Assembly (NCBI GenBank): GCA_030844895.1
Contig: CM061233.1
Coordinates: 60,971,468 to 61,035,467 of the forward strand
Direction: 5' to 3'
Length of the DNA: 64,000 bases
Source of the DNA: Ambrosia x helenae
Lineage: Eukaryota; Streptophyta; Magnoliopsida; Asterales; Asteraceae
Under the pieces are notes generated by a model, which had not been told where the DNA came from, made no database searches, and saw only the letters and a program-made list of their open reading frames with translations. Made by a program: the position numbers and the translations under genes. Of the stretch, positions 34,518 through 44,233 are shown in pieces; the stretch's first letter is position 1; every line of letters starts with the position of its first letter.

Positions 34518-34936
34518 GGGTATGTTTGGCAAAACTAGCTGGTGGCTGGTAGCCGGAAGCTGTTAGCTGGTAGCTGCAAAATGGTAGCCGGAAGCTTTTT
34601 AAATATATTTTGGTGTTTGGCGGAGTAGCTGGAGCTTTTAATAAAATGTATAAAATGACCAAAATGGACATAATTAAAAGCTTGTAAGGAAAGATTTTAT
34701 TTTATTTTTAAAATAGAAGGGTATTTGTGTCATTTACTAATTAAAAGCTTGTAGTTAATAGAGCTTTTTCTTAAACGCTGGTACTAGTAGCTTTTCACTA
34801 TAGAGCTTTTTCTCCTAACTAAAAGCTTCCAGCTCCTTTAACCAAACAAGGCTTTTTATTGAATAGGAGCTTTTTCTTAAAAGCTTGAAGCTTGAAGCTC
34901 CTAAAAGCTCTTAAAAACTCCTTGCCAAACATACCC
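34518..34936. mobile_element. MITE in array unit 1
   Basis: 419 bp with inverted ends GGGTATGTTTGGCAA / TTGCCAAACATACCC and a TTT on each side. The copia-3 3' LTR has the uninterrupted site (GGTCTTTATGTGATGG near 48170). A 3-bp duplication would fit a PIF/Harbinger (Tourist-like) MITE, though TTT is not the classic target. The body is rich in AGCTGGTAGC and AAAAGCTT words. Confidence 0.75.
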
Positions 34937-35517
34937 TTTATGTGATGGATGTAATTATCCTTAATAAACCATTAAATAGGGTTTCCCCTTGGATATATAT
35001 AGAGATTATTAGGAGAGGTTAAAGGCTAATGAAACACTAATACTCTAAAACCTAATTCTTTCCTCCTCTCCTCTCTAAACTAAGATCTTTAATCTCCTTA
35101 TCCATCATTAATGTATACCCTAAACGGGAAACCGATCATCCTGTAGATCATGAAGTCTTCCCTCTCTAAGGTTACTGGCTAATAAGGTACATATCCGATT
35201 TACTTATTCATGTTTATGTATTAATCTCAAAGAATTGATCAACAAGTAGGTCGATAGATAGTAAGGAGAAAAAAGTGTTTGTAATAATTAACTACGTAGA
35301 TCACACAAACCGGCTTGTTAAGTTTTGTAGTTCGGTTGTACTGAATCACTTAAAAAATCTATTAGAGGCTTGTTTAGAGCATCTCCAACGCCCTTGTGTT
35401 GGACCACTCCAAAATTCAGGACTACCGAAACGGACGAGGGATTGCGATGGCCATTATAATCATTTATCTAATAAATGATCAATGACCTAAATACCCCTAT
35501 TGGTTTAACTGGTCCTT

Positions 35518-35936
35518 GGGTATGTTTGGCAAAACTAGCTGGTGGCTGGTAGCCGGAAGCTGTTAGCTGGTAGCTACAAACTGGTAGCTGGAAGCTTTTT
35601 AAATATATTTTGGTGTTTGGCGGAGTAGCTGGAGCTTTTAATAAATTGTATAAAATGACCAAAATGGACATAATTAAAAGCTTGTAAGGAAAGATTTTAT
35701 TTTATTGTTAAAATAGAAGGGTATTTGTGTCATTTACTAATTAAAAACTTGTAGTTAATAGAGCTTTTTCTTAAACGCTGGCACTAGTAGCTTTTCACTA
35801 TAGAGCTTTTTCTCCTAACTAAAAGCTTCCAGCTCCTTCAACCAAACAAGGCTTTTTATTGAATAGGTGCTTTTTCTTAAAAGCTTGAAGCTTGAAGCTC
35901 CTAAAAGTTCTTAAAAACTCCTTGCCAAACATACCC
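35518..35936. mobile_element. MITE in array unit 2
   Basis: Same element as at 34518, with the left flank now CCTT instead of CTTT. It was copied by tandem duplication, not by a new insertion. Confidence 0.75.
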
Positions 35937-36516
35937 TTTATGTGATGGATGTAATTATCCTTAATAAACCATTAAATAGGGTTTCCCTTGGATATATATA
36001 GAGATTATTAGGAGAGGTTAAAGGCTAATGAAACACCAATACTCTAAAACCTAATTCTTTCCTCCTCTCCTCTCTAAACTAAGATCTTTGATCTCCTTAT
36101 CCATCATTACTGTATACCCTAAACGGGAAACCGATCATCCTGTAGATCATGAAGTCTTCCCTCTCTAAGGTTACTGGCTAATAAGGTACATATCCGATTT
36201 ACTTATTCATGTTTATGTATTAATCTCAAAGAATTGATCAACAAGTAGGTCGATAGATAGTAAGGAGAAAAAAGCGTTTGTAATAATTAACTACGTAGAT
36301 CACACAAACCGGCTTGTTAAGTTTTGTAGTTCGGTTGTACTGAATCACTTAAAAAATCTATTAGAGGCTTGTTTAGAGCATCTCCAACGCCCTTGTGTTG
36401 GACCACTCCAAAATTCAGGACTACCGAAACGGACGAGGGATTGCGATGGCCATTATAATCATTTATCTAATAAATGATCAATGACCTGAATACCCCTATT
36501 GGTTTAACTGGTCCTT

Positions 36517-36935
36517 GGGTATGTTTGGCAAAACTAGCTGGTGGCTGGTAGCCGGAAGCTGTTAGCTGGTAGCTGCAAACCGGTAGCTGGAAGCTTTTTA
36601 AATATATTTTGGTGTTTGGCGGAGTAGCTGGAGCTTTTAATAAAATGTATAAAATGACCAAAATGGACATAATTAAAAGCTTGTAAGGAAAGATTTTATT
36701 TTATTTTTAAAATAGAAGGGTATTTGTGTCATTTACTAATTAAAAACTTGTAGTTAATAGAGCTTTTTCTTAAACGCTGGCACTAGTAGCTTTTCACTAT
36801 AGAGCTTTTTCTCCTAACTAAAAGCTTCCAGCTCCTTCAACCAAACAAGGCTTTTTATTGAATAGGTGCTTTTTCTTAAAAGCTTGAAGCTTGAAGCTCC
36901 TAAAAGTTCTTAAAAACTCCTTGCCAAACATACCC
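36517..36935. mobile_element. MITE in array unit 3
   Basis: Same element with the same flank variant as unit 2, supporting a 2-3 duplication later than the 1-2 split. Confidence 0.75.
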
Positions 36936-37247
36936 TTTATGTGATGGATGTAATTATCCTTAATAAATCATTAAATAGGGTTTCCCGTTGGGTGTATATA
37001 TAGAGATTATTATGAGAGGTTAAAGGCTAATGAAACACCAATACTCTAAAACCTAATTCTTTCCTCCTCTCCTCTCTAAACTAAGATCTTTGATCTCCTT
37101 ATCCATCATTACTGTATACCCTAAACGGGAAACCAATCATCCTGTAGATCATGAAGTCTTCCCTCTCTAAGGTTACTGGCTAATAAGGTACATATCCGAT
37201 TTACTTATTCATGTTTATGTATTAATCTCAAAGAATTGATCACCATG

Positions 37248-37258
37248 TGGTATCAGAG
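37248..37258 (+). promoter_or_regulatory. Copia-3 primer-binding site
   Basis: TGGTATCAGAG, five bases after the LTR end; the next bases (TATG) diverge from the tRNA-Met match. Confidence 0.8.
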
Positions 37259-37789
37259 TATGTGTTGATTACATCAATTCTAATTCGATTTGTAAAATTA
37301 AATCAAATAATCATCGAAGTTAGTCAAGTTTTGTATTTTGATTTAATTAATCAAAACTTTTTATTTAAGAAAAATATTACAGAAACTTGTGAATCAAGAA
37401 ATAATGTTTTCATCTTTCAATTAATGACGGCAAATCGAATTAGTTGTCACAGAAAGTTTCGAAAACTTTAATTTATTAAAATATTTTGATTTATCAAAGT
37501 ATTTTGATTTATTAATCAAAACTTTAATAATAAATTTGATAATTAATATGAACGGTTCTTGTATGTTCATAGGACTGTTCATAAAATTCATTCTAATTTT
37601 TGATGAAAATCACCATATTTTGGTGAGAAGATTATGTTTTCCTTTAATTTAGGAATTACTTTATTTCCAAGTTTTGACTAAATCAAATTTCAAAATAAAT
37701 TTTGAATATACTTAAAATCCCAAAAATTTGGAAACATAATCAAATCCCTAACTTATAGTATTGATCAGATTTAATGTTCTCATATTATT

Positions 37790-38310
37790 TGTTCTCGGAT
37801 TAGTATTTTCGAAAGCGAGTTCTTAGACAGGTTTGCGGATTTAAGGTTCACGGACAACCAGTTCTCGGTTTCTGTTTTCAAAATAAAAAATTCGAGAACC
37901 TAAACCACAACCGAGAACCTAAGAATAAAATCGAGAACCAATACGAAATCCAAGAACCAGCACTAAATTCGAGAACCCTTGTATTTTCTGAAAACTAATT
38001 TGTTTCTCCGAGAACCTAAGGCCACCCGAGAACTAGTAAATTTTCGAGAACTAGGAACAAGGTCGAGAACTAATTATTTTCTCGAGAACCTCCTTGTTGT
38101 TTCCGGGAACTAATTGTTTTTCCGAGAACCTAATTTCTACCGAGAACTCAATTTTAACGACAAATATGACAAGTTCGAGAACTAACCATTTTCTCGAGAA
38201 CTTCCTTGTTTGCGAGAACTAACTATTTTTTTCTCGAGAACCTCTTTTCCTGAGAACTAAACCTACTTTCCCGAGAACTGGTAATCTAAAGTTTTCTCGG
38301 GGTCGGCTAT
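37790..38310. repeat. Copia-3 leader array of CGAGAACC words
   Basis: About 24 copies of CGAGAAC(C/T) or its complement at irregular 15-30 bp spacing, nearly all in the same orientation after the first four. No ORF. Comparable in density and position to the copia-2 leader array but with a different word. Confidence 0.85.
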
Positions 38311-38631
38311 TAATTAGTTTATTAGTTTTGTAAAACGTTAATTAATATGTTTTCAAAACCTAAATCAATAAACATTACTTCACTTTGATAACACTTAAAA
38401 GGTCTCACTTCTGCCTAAAGGTGATGTGCTACCTTAACATAGTTATCTAAGTCTCACTAAGCATACCAAATTAACATGAATGTCTCACTTCTGTCCAAAG
38501 ATGATGTGTTACGTTCGTACCCTGTAAAACTAAATTGTGCCTAATATATTAAGTGTCCCACTTCGGCCCAAAGGTGATGTGCTACACTTAATTGCACATC
38601 ATGCTTAAATGATTTCACTTCTGCCCAAAGG

Positions 38632-41441
38632 TGTCACACCCTCAAATTTCCACATGCGGAGTTCTACCGCGAGGCGTGTGACACACCAGGATCCAAGTCA
38701 ACGGTCACAATAAACGAAGTCTAAATGTAGAAACATACGTAAACAAAAACCATGCATAAGTTTAAAACCAACATTCAACAGTGCGGAAGCATTTAAAGTT
38801 TACAAAAGTCATGCAGAAATAAAACATAAGTTCAAAAGTTCATAAATCCAAAACGTGCAAATGAGACCCTAGACGCGAGACGACTCCAGTGCGACCTCGT
38901 GCGCCTATCCGACAGCTGCTACCTTAGCGACCTGAGAAAACATGCTAAAAGAGTCAACATATAATGCTGGTGAGTTCACGGGTTTTAATTAAACATTTAA
39001 AGTGATCCTTCGAAAACCGTTACCATCACAGTTACTATTATGCTTGTGAGAACGCTAGCTAGGCGCAGAATGAGATACTCATACGGGTGAAACCATTGCT
39101 GACTAAGCCGTGTAGTGACCCTTAGTTTCCTATGGGCTACCGTCATCACCGGTAGACCTTGTTTTATTCGAGACAATATGCACTCGCCCGGTCCAACCGT
39201 CGAGTGGGGTTTGTCAGTTCCCATAGCGCTATCCATATTTCCCCGCCATATACCCATGTTAGTGGTTTCTAAGGGACTTTTTGATGAACCGTATAGTACG
39301 ATAAGTAAGCCATAGTATAACGTGATAAAGAGTCATGAGCCATAAGAGTTTAACAAGTCATAAGTCATAAAAGAGTTTTAAGCATGTTTCTCCCCCGAAA
39401 ACATAAACCGTAAAATGTGGGGCCGTGAACTCACCTTAGGTTGCATATTCCGTTTAAGAGTAAACCGTATGCGTGATATGAGTAAACCGGCTGTAAGATA
39501 TGATAGACCCAACTATTGGCGACCTATCATAAGATATGTGTCAAGTTAGACTAATAACCGTCGGGTTCATTAGTCCCTAAGTCCATTCCATGACCATTAT
39601 GAGCCCGAAAAGTGTGTTTGACCGACAACCAGACTACGTAAGACAAGACTCGACATCCCATTGGTGACCCGACATTCCACGTGTTAGATAAATACAAGAC
39701 ATCATGCCACATATGCAATTAAACACTTAATACGCGCAACAGTTCACCTAGTCTAGCATAATGTCCGATTAACGCGTAAACAGGTCCGAACACGTGTTAC
39801 TAAGTCATTGGGTGTATCCTGGGGTTCCTATCATGTTCCTAGGCGTCAAATCATGTTCCGGGATGTTAAAATATACATACAGCAGCATTATACGCGATTA
39901 GGAATCAAACTAGCATTTAGGATTGTAAATGCCTAAGCTTCAGGCGATTAGGAGTGTAAATGCTTAAGCTTCAGGCATTTAGGATTGTAAATGCTTAAGC
40001 TTCAGGCATTTAGGATTGTAAATGCTTAAGCTTCAGGCATTTAGGATTGTAAATGCTTATGCTTCAGGCATTTAGGATTGTAAATGCCTAAGCTTCAGGC
40101 GATTAGGAGTGTAAATGCTTAAGCTTCAGGCATTTAGGAGTCCTATTCGCATGAAGCTTCATGCGAGTAGGATGCTACTCGCCTCTGCATGTCTGAAGCG
40201 TAATTTCGCGCGTCAAACTCTCCAAATCAGATCTGAAACATGTAAAAACACCCAATAATCATCCTAACACATTAACAAACATATTTCAAGCAAAACCCCT
40301 AAGTTTTCATCGTTCTAACAGTTCCGAATGCGAGCGTTTTCCCAAAATAGTAACTTAACATGTAAACATCACATCAACATGCAAGAACTTGCCCTAAATA
40401 GCAATTATTCAGATTAAATCACATAACCACGTTGTCCGATAGCATCCTACTGTTCTAGCATCATCCTAGAGCAAACCCTAACATCATACAATCAACAACA
40501 CACCTCATATCATCCTTAATCATCCAAAATCCTTCAAATGGGTCAAAACATCAAGTATCAACAATACACAACCAAAACCATTCAAACTCCTAGGACATCA
40601 TCATACTAACTTGTAACAGCCATAAACATCATAATAACACAAAAACAACCATGATTCAATCCTAAAAATTCTATCTTTAATCACATATAACACATATAAC
40701 ACATGTAAAGGTGTGGGTTTGTTTAAAAACGGTTTTAAATGGATTTTTCAAAGACAAAAACATTTATAAGTCAGGTCTGGACTTTTAGGGAGTAAAACAT
40801 AATCATTTAAAGGTTTGGGTTTGAAGAACACACCTTGTATTCAAGAGGAGATGATGGAATAAGCTTGGAAATGGTTGTTTTGAAGTAAAAATAGGTTCCA
40901 GAGGGTGTTTGTAGGTTGAGATAGGTTATGGGACGGCTAGGGTAGCATAAATGATGTTTTGGAGGTCAAGGGTGGTATTTATAGGCGTTTTTAATCGTTC
41001 GGAGAAGTTCAGGCGAGTACGCAGCAGCTTAGGCGATTAGGGCTGCTACTCGCATGAACCTTCATGCGATTAGCACCCTATTCGCTTAAGGACCCCTCCT
41101 ACTCGCCTAATATACTGGAGATTAGGCTATCACCCACAGCCTAATCGCCTATAGCCCATGTGTCCGAGTTTTTGGCGCGTTAAACCCTATTTTAACATAT
41201 GTAAACACGTTTCCACATACCGACAAGTCACATAATGATTACCAACATATAATGCATGATAAATAACACGTTCCCGCCCGATCACCAATTCCCGGGACCC
41301 GAGACTTGCGTATGTTAAAACCCTAGTGATGTGCGACTCGACTCGACCGACCTTGTTATGTGTAACGTATGCGCGACTCGCTAAGGTAGACTTACTAAGT
41401 TTTCAGAAGTTAGTTACCGGAAGTTGCCGGGTGTCACATCA
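38632..41441 (-). repeat. Large gypsy LTR (3' LTR of the chimera)
   Basis: 2810 bp, reading TGTGACACCCGG...GGGTGTGACA on the minus strand and preceded there by a PPT. A TATA box lies at 40977-40984 (minus). It carries a 31-bp tandem array (39914-40140) and several GGCGATTAGG / AATCGCCT words. It is related to the LTR piece at 56221-58013 (opposite strand) and in part to the composite LTR at 11375-12084. Confidence 0.82.
39914..40140. repeat. 31-bp minisatellite in the gypsy LTR
   Basis: Seven to eight copies of CATTTAGGATTGTAAATGCT plus TAAGCTTCAGG, each with a HindIII-type AAGCTT palindrome (one copy reads ATGCTT). It lies downstream of the inferred transcription start. Confidence 0.88.
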
Positions 41442-41548
41442 TCCCCCTGTTGAAAGAATTTTCGTCCCGAAAATTTCCCGAAGTCGAGGAGAGAAAACAA
41501 ATAAGAAGAAAAATTTTCCGGGTTGTCACATCATCCCCGTGTTGAAAG
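41442..41548 (-). promoter_or_regulatory. Two successive PPT-LTR-start junctions
   Basis: On the minus strand GGACGAGATTCCTTTCAACA, CGGGGATGA and TGTGACAACCC occur near 41548-41516. About 85 bp later GGGACGAAAATTCTTTCAAC, AGGGGGATGA and TGTGACACCC occur at the real LTR start. The first is the normal end of a gypsy pol plus the first bases of a related LTR. This indicates a duplication or an earlier template switch. Confidence 0.7.
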
Positions 41549-41910
41549 GAATCTCGTCCCGAGATTCTTTCGGCTTCAACAGTGATGAGTGTCGACCTCT
41601 GTGTCCAAGTAACGTTTCCCCAAAATACAACAAGTGAAGGTCATAAACCAAACGTGACAGTAACAACCGGGAAACCACTTTCACAAATGTGAGTATGAGA
41701 CAAGAGACCCCCGATCGAAGGCCTACTGGAGACTACTATGATCGGTATAACTAACCCACGGTACCGTCCAAGTAGCATCCCCAAAGGACCCTCATCGACC
41801 CAAAGAATGAGAAACAGAGACCAAACCACGAAGAAAACACCCGAAAACACGAACACACAACAATGCGGATAAAAGTATAACCAAAGCGTAACAAGAGATA
41901 AGAGAGAATA
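41549..41910 (-). other. Unrecognised spacer replacing pol in the chimera
   Basis: Between the gag-protease start and the PPT region there is no RT, RNase H or integrase motif. The frames here are not convincing coding sequence. Confidence 0.5.
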
Positions 41911-43137
41911 CGTACGAGTAACAGTGTCTGGGTCCGCCTGGTTCTCCCTAGCACCGATCACATAAGCATGAGCACGAGTAAACCGGCCACCGCCTTCATT
42001 GTCTCCATCCTTCCCTGCAGTCCCTGTGCCCCCTTGATTCAACTTGGGACAGCTTCGCTTGAAGTGCCCCGCTTCTCCACAATGAAAGCAACCTTGGTTC
42101 CCCTGTAGAGCAGGGGTGGTAATAGCAGCAGTCTGAGTCGTCCTGGAAAGGTTGACCCTACAATCCTTGGCAAGATGCCCCGTCTTCTGACAACGCTCAC
42201 AGCGAAAACTCTCACAAGTACCATAGTGATGAAACCCACAACGCCCACACTTAGGGCTTTTCCCAGCATAGCCCCCTTGTTTCTGATCCGACGCTGACCC
42301 AGAAGCTTCAGCCTTCTTCGCCGCCGGTTGTCGCTGAACCCCGATGAACTCTTATCCACGCTTTCCCACTTCCTCTTGTTCTCTGCCGGCGCCTTCACAG
42401 AAGAGCCCCTAGGAAGCAAGACACCCTCAGAAATCTTCAAGTTGGTCATCTTAGTAGCCGACCGCACGGCCTCTGATATGGTAGCATGATCCCTAGCAGA
42501 CACCAATCCCGCAATCTCTGGCACCAAACCCGCAAGATACTGCTCTATCCTCCTATACTCTGGTGTAGACAAACATGGACACATCACTGCTAGCTCGTTG
42601 TGCCTGATCGTGTACTCCTCCACCTCAGATCCAACCATCTTAAGATTCCCATATTCCTGTTCCAACCTCTTGATCTCCTCACGCGGGCAGTACTCATCCT
42701 TCAACCTACGCACAAAATCCGCCAAGGCATGGCGTTGGCCTCCCGAGACCAAGTGTCTGTGTGACGCAGTTCCACCACGTCAAGGCGGCTCCTACAAAAG
42801 TCCCCGAAGCAAACTTCACCCAATCCACCGCTGGAGTCTCACATAAAGCAAACACCGACTCAGTCTTCTCCAACCACCGAAGCAACTCCACAGCCCCCTC
42901 TGTACCCTGGAAGCTGAGAGGCTGACAATCCTTAAACCGCTTGTAGGCAACACCTGCCTGAACCGGAGGAGAAGTAGCACCCATGAAAGTCTGCTGGGCA
43001 GCCTGAAAAGCAGCTAATGCAACGCCCAACTGTTGCTGCATCATCTCATTGAGCTCATCATACGTCAAGGTGATGTTACCACCACCTCTACCCCCACCAG
43101 TGCGGCCTCCACGTCGTCCCCCAGTGCGTCCTGACAT
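41911..43137 (-). pseudogene. Gypsy Gag with three zinc knuckles, start of protease
   Basis: ATG at 43137 starts an Arg/Gly-rich N-terminus (MSGRTGGRRGG). A retrotransposon gag domain follows (FKDCQPLSFQGTEGAVELL, WLEKTESVF, then after a frameshift near 42730-42760 FVRRLKDEYCPREE and EEYTIRHNELAVMC). A further shift near 42300 precedes three CCHC-type knuckles (CGRCGFHHYGTC, CERCQKTGHLAKDC, CFHCGEAGHFKRSC). GRFTRAHAYVIG marks the gag-protease link, and the reading then stops matching. The knuckles and link are typical of Tekay/Del gypsy elements. Two frameshifts make this copy non-functional. Confidence 0.85.
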
Positions 43138-43620
43138 CTTCTGAGAAGGAACAAGAAACAAATACTCAGACCCATCACCAACGCTAAACCAAGAGAATAT
43201 GAAAAGCCTAGGATCGGGTTCGAACGTGACCATTAATCCCAACACGAGATCCACCAAGTCTTCCATGCATCTCAACTTATGATTTCGTGTGCACCCGAAA
43301 TGATAAATTGCTCTACATGGTCCTCAAGGCGTGCCCCGAGCTCGAACCTGAAGTCACCCGGTACCCGCATCTTAGAAAGATACAACCAACTCAAAAGATC
43401 AACAAACATGTTCCCTCGACTGCAAACCCGAAGAAGAAGATAAAGTCAAGCTAGGAATAACCAAGAATGAGATAGGTAATGTGACACTGTGTGGTAAGGA
43501 TACCGACACCCCGACAAGGTTAGTATGTTCGCCAAAAGACACGACTCAAATGTATGTGACCGTCTAGTGTGTGAGACTCGGCTATAGTCTAGACTCTATA
43601 TGCAGTCCTAGTTCACTATA

Positions 43621-43639
43621 ACCATTGGCTCTAATACCA
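43621..43639 (-). promoter_or_regulatory. Primer-binding site of the chimera
   Basis: Minus strand TGGTATTAGAGCCAATGGT, three bases after the Cassandra LTR end; initiator tRNA-Met type with one change in the core. Confidence 0.8.
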
Positions 43640-43642
43640 ATC

Positions 43643-43911
43643 TGTAACACCCCGCCCCTCTCACCACCAATATTGTCCGCTTTGCCCATCCAGAGCTCAC
43701 GGATTTGTTTTTGGTTGCCCAAGTGGAGACTTCCCAGGAGGTCACCCATCCTGAAATTTCTCCAACCTGAGCACGCTTAACTGTGGAGTTCTCCTCTCAT
43801 CCACTAACACTAAGCCCAAAACGCGTTGGTGATTTAAGAGGCAAGACATTACTTATGAACCAAGGATCTCTCATGGCCACGGCCGATGTGGGATTTTCCT
43901 GGGGTGTCACA
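43643..43911 (-). repeat. Cassandra-type LTR with 5S rRNA-derived promoter
   Basis: 269 bp on the minus strand, TGTGACACCCC...GGGTGTTACA. It contains AACGCGTTTTGGGCTTAG just upstream of a 5S rRNA-like block (43792-43728), the arrangement known for Cassandra TRIM elements, whose LTRs are transcribed by pol III. Cassandra elements normally have no coding region, yet here this LTR is followed by gypsy gag. Confidence 0.85.
43728..43792 (-). repeat. 5S rRNA-like segment in the Cassandra LTR
   Basis: Minus strand AGAACTCCACAGTTAAGCGT, then GGATGGGTGACC and TCCTGGGAAGT match plant 5S rRNA closely in the A and C boxes, while the middle (CAGGTTGGAGAAATTTC) has diverged. Cassandra is known to keep these boxes. 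It is not a functional 5S gene. Confidence 0.87.
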
Positions 43912-44233
43912 AAAGGTGGTGTGCTATTATTTTAAGTAGAACTTTTAATTAATCTATTATATTTTGGTGTTTATAATAGATGTTATCACATCTTCATTAA
44001 AACAATGATCCTCACATATTAATGATCCTTCATTAATATAGTGATCTTAATTTTTTTCTGCCTTACTTGAATATCACATAACATAAATCACTCTAAAGTT
44101 CTTCTAAAATGTCATATCGCAAACTAATTAATCCACTCTTATTCCAAAACCTAATATGATTTGCTCTTATTGAGTCTTGATTATCTCTTAAGACATCACA
44201 CTCCTGCTAATTTTCTAACAAGCTAAAATTTAT

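Larger units (their letters stand above)
34247..37242 (+). repeat. Threefold ~1-kb tandem array: flank + 5'-trimmed LTR + MITE
   Basis: Units begin with TAGGTCGATAG at 34247, 35247 and 36246. Each has ~204 bp that also flank the 3' LTR of copia-3 at 48483-48687, then a copia-3 LTR lacking about its first 34 bases (34451-35241, 35451-36240, 36450-37242). The flank-LTR junction sits at a shared ATGG. Units 2 and 3 share variants that unit 1 lacks. The ~67-codon minus frames in each unit are repeat artefacts. Confidence 0.88.
38632..43911 (-). mobile_element. Chimeric LTR element: Cassandra 5' LTR, gypsy gag, gypsy 3' LTR
   Basis: Target duplication AAAGG is perfect on both sides (38627-38631, 43912-43916) and removal restores the host repeat. 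In minus orientation it has a 269-bp Cassandra-type LTR (43911-43643), a tRNA-Met primer site, leader, gypsy gag with three zinc knuckles, a pol deletion, two PPT-like tracts and a 2.8-kb gypsy LTR (41441-38632). The two terminal LTRs are unrelated, unlike any normal retrotransposon insertion. Cassandra and Tekay-type gypsy elements both use the tRNA-Met primer site, so strand transfer there is plausible. Confidence 0.78.
38401..43930. repeat. Copia-3 leader direct repeats, last copy split
   Basis: Copies of TCTCACTTCTGCCCAAAGG followed by TGATGTGCTAC start near 38402, 38481, 38552 and 38613. The fourth is cut after CCAAAGG by the chimera and resumes at 43917 as TGGTGTGCTATT, which confirms the boundaries of the insert. 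Confidence 0.85.

Noticed and set aside
34468..36670. Three near-identical 67-codon minus ORFs
   Set aside because: They overlie the MITE/LTR junction in each tandem unit and are absent from the empty-site copy.
38997..39315. ORFs of 66-86 codons on both strands
   Set aside because: They lie in the gypsy LTR and are not conserved with the related solo LTR.
39914..40140. CRISPR-like array
   Set aside because: Head-to-tail units without spacers inside a gypsy LTR.
43728..43792. 5S rRNA gene
   Set aside because: Only the promoter-box part of 5S is conserved, the middle has diverged and it sits in an LTR of Cassandra type.
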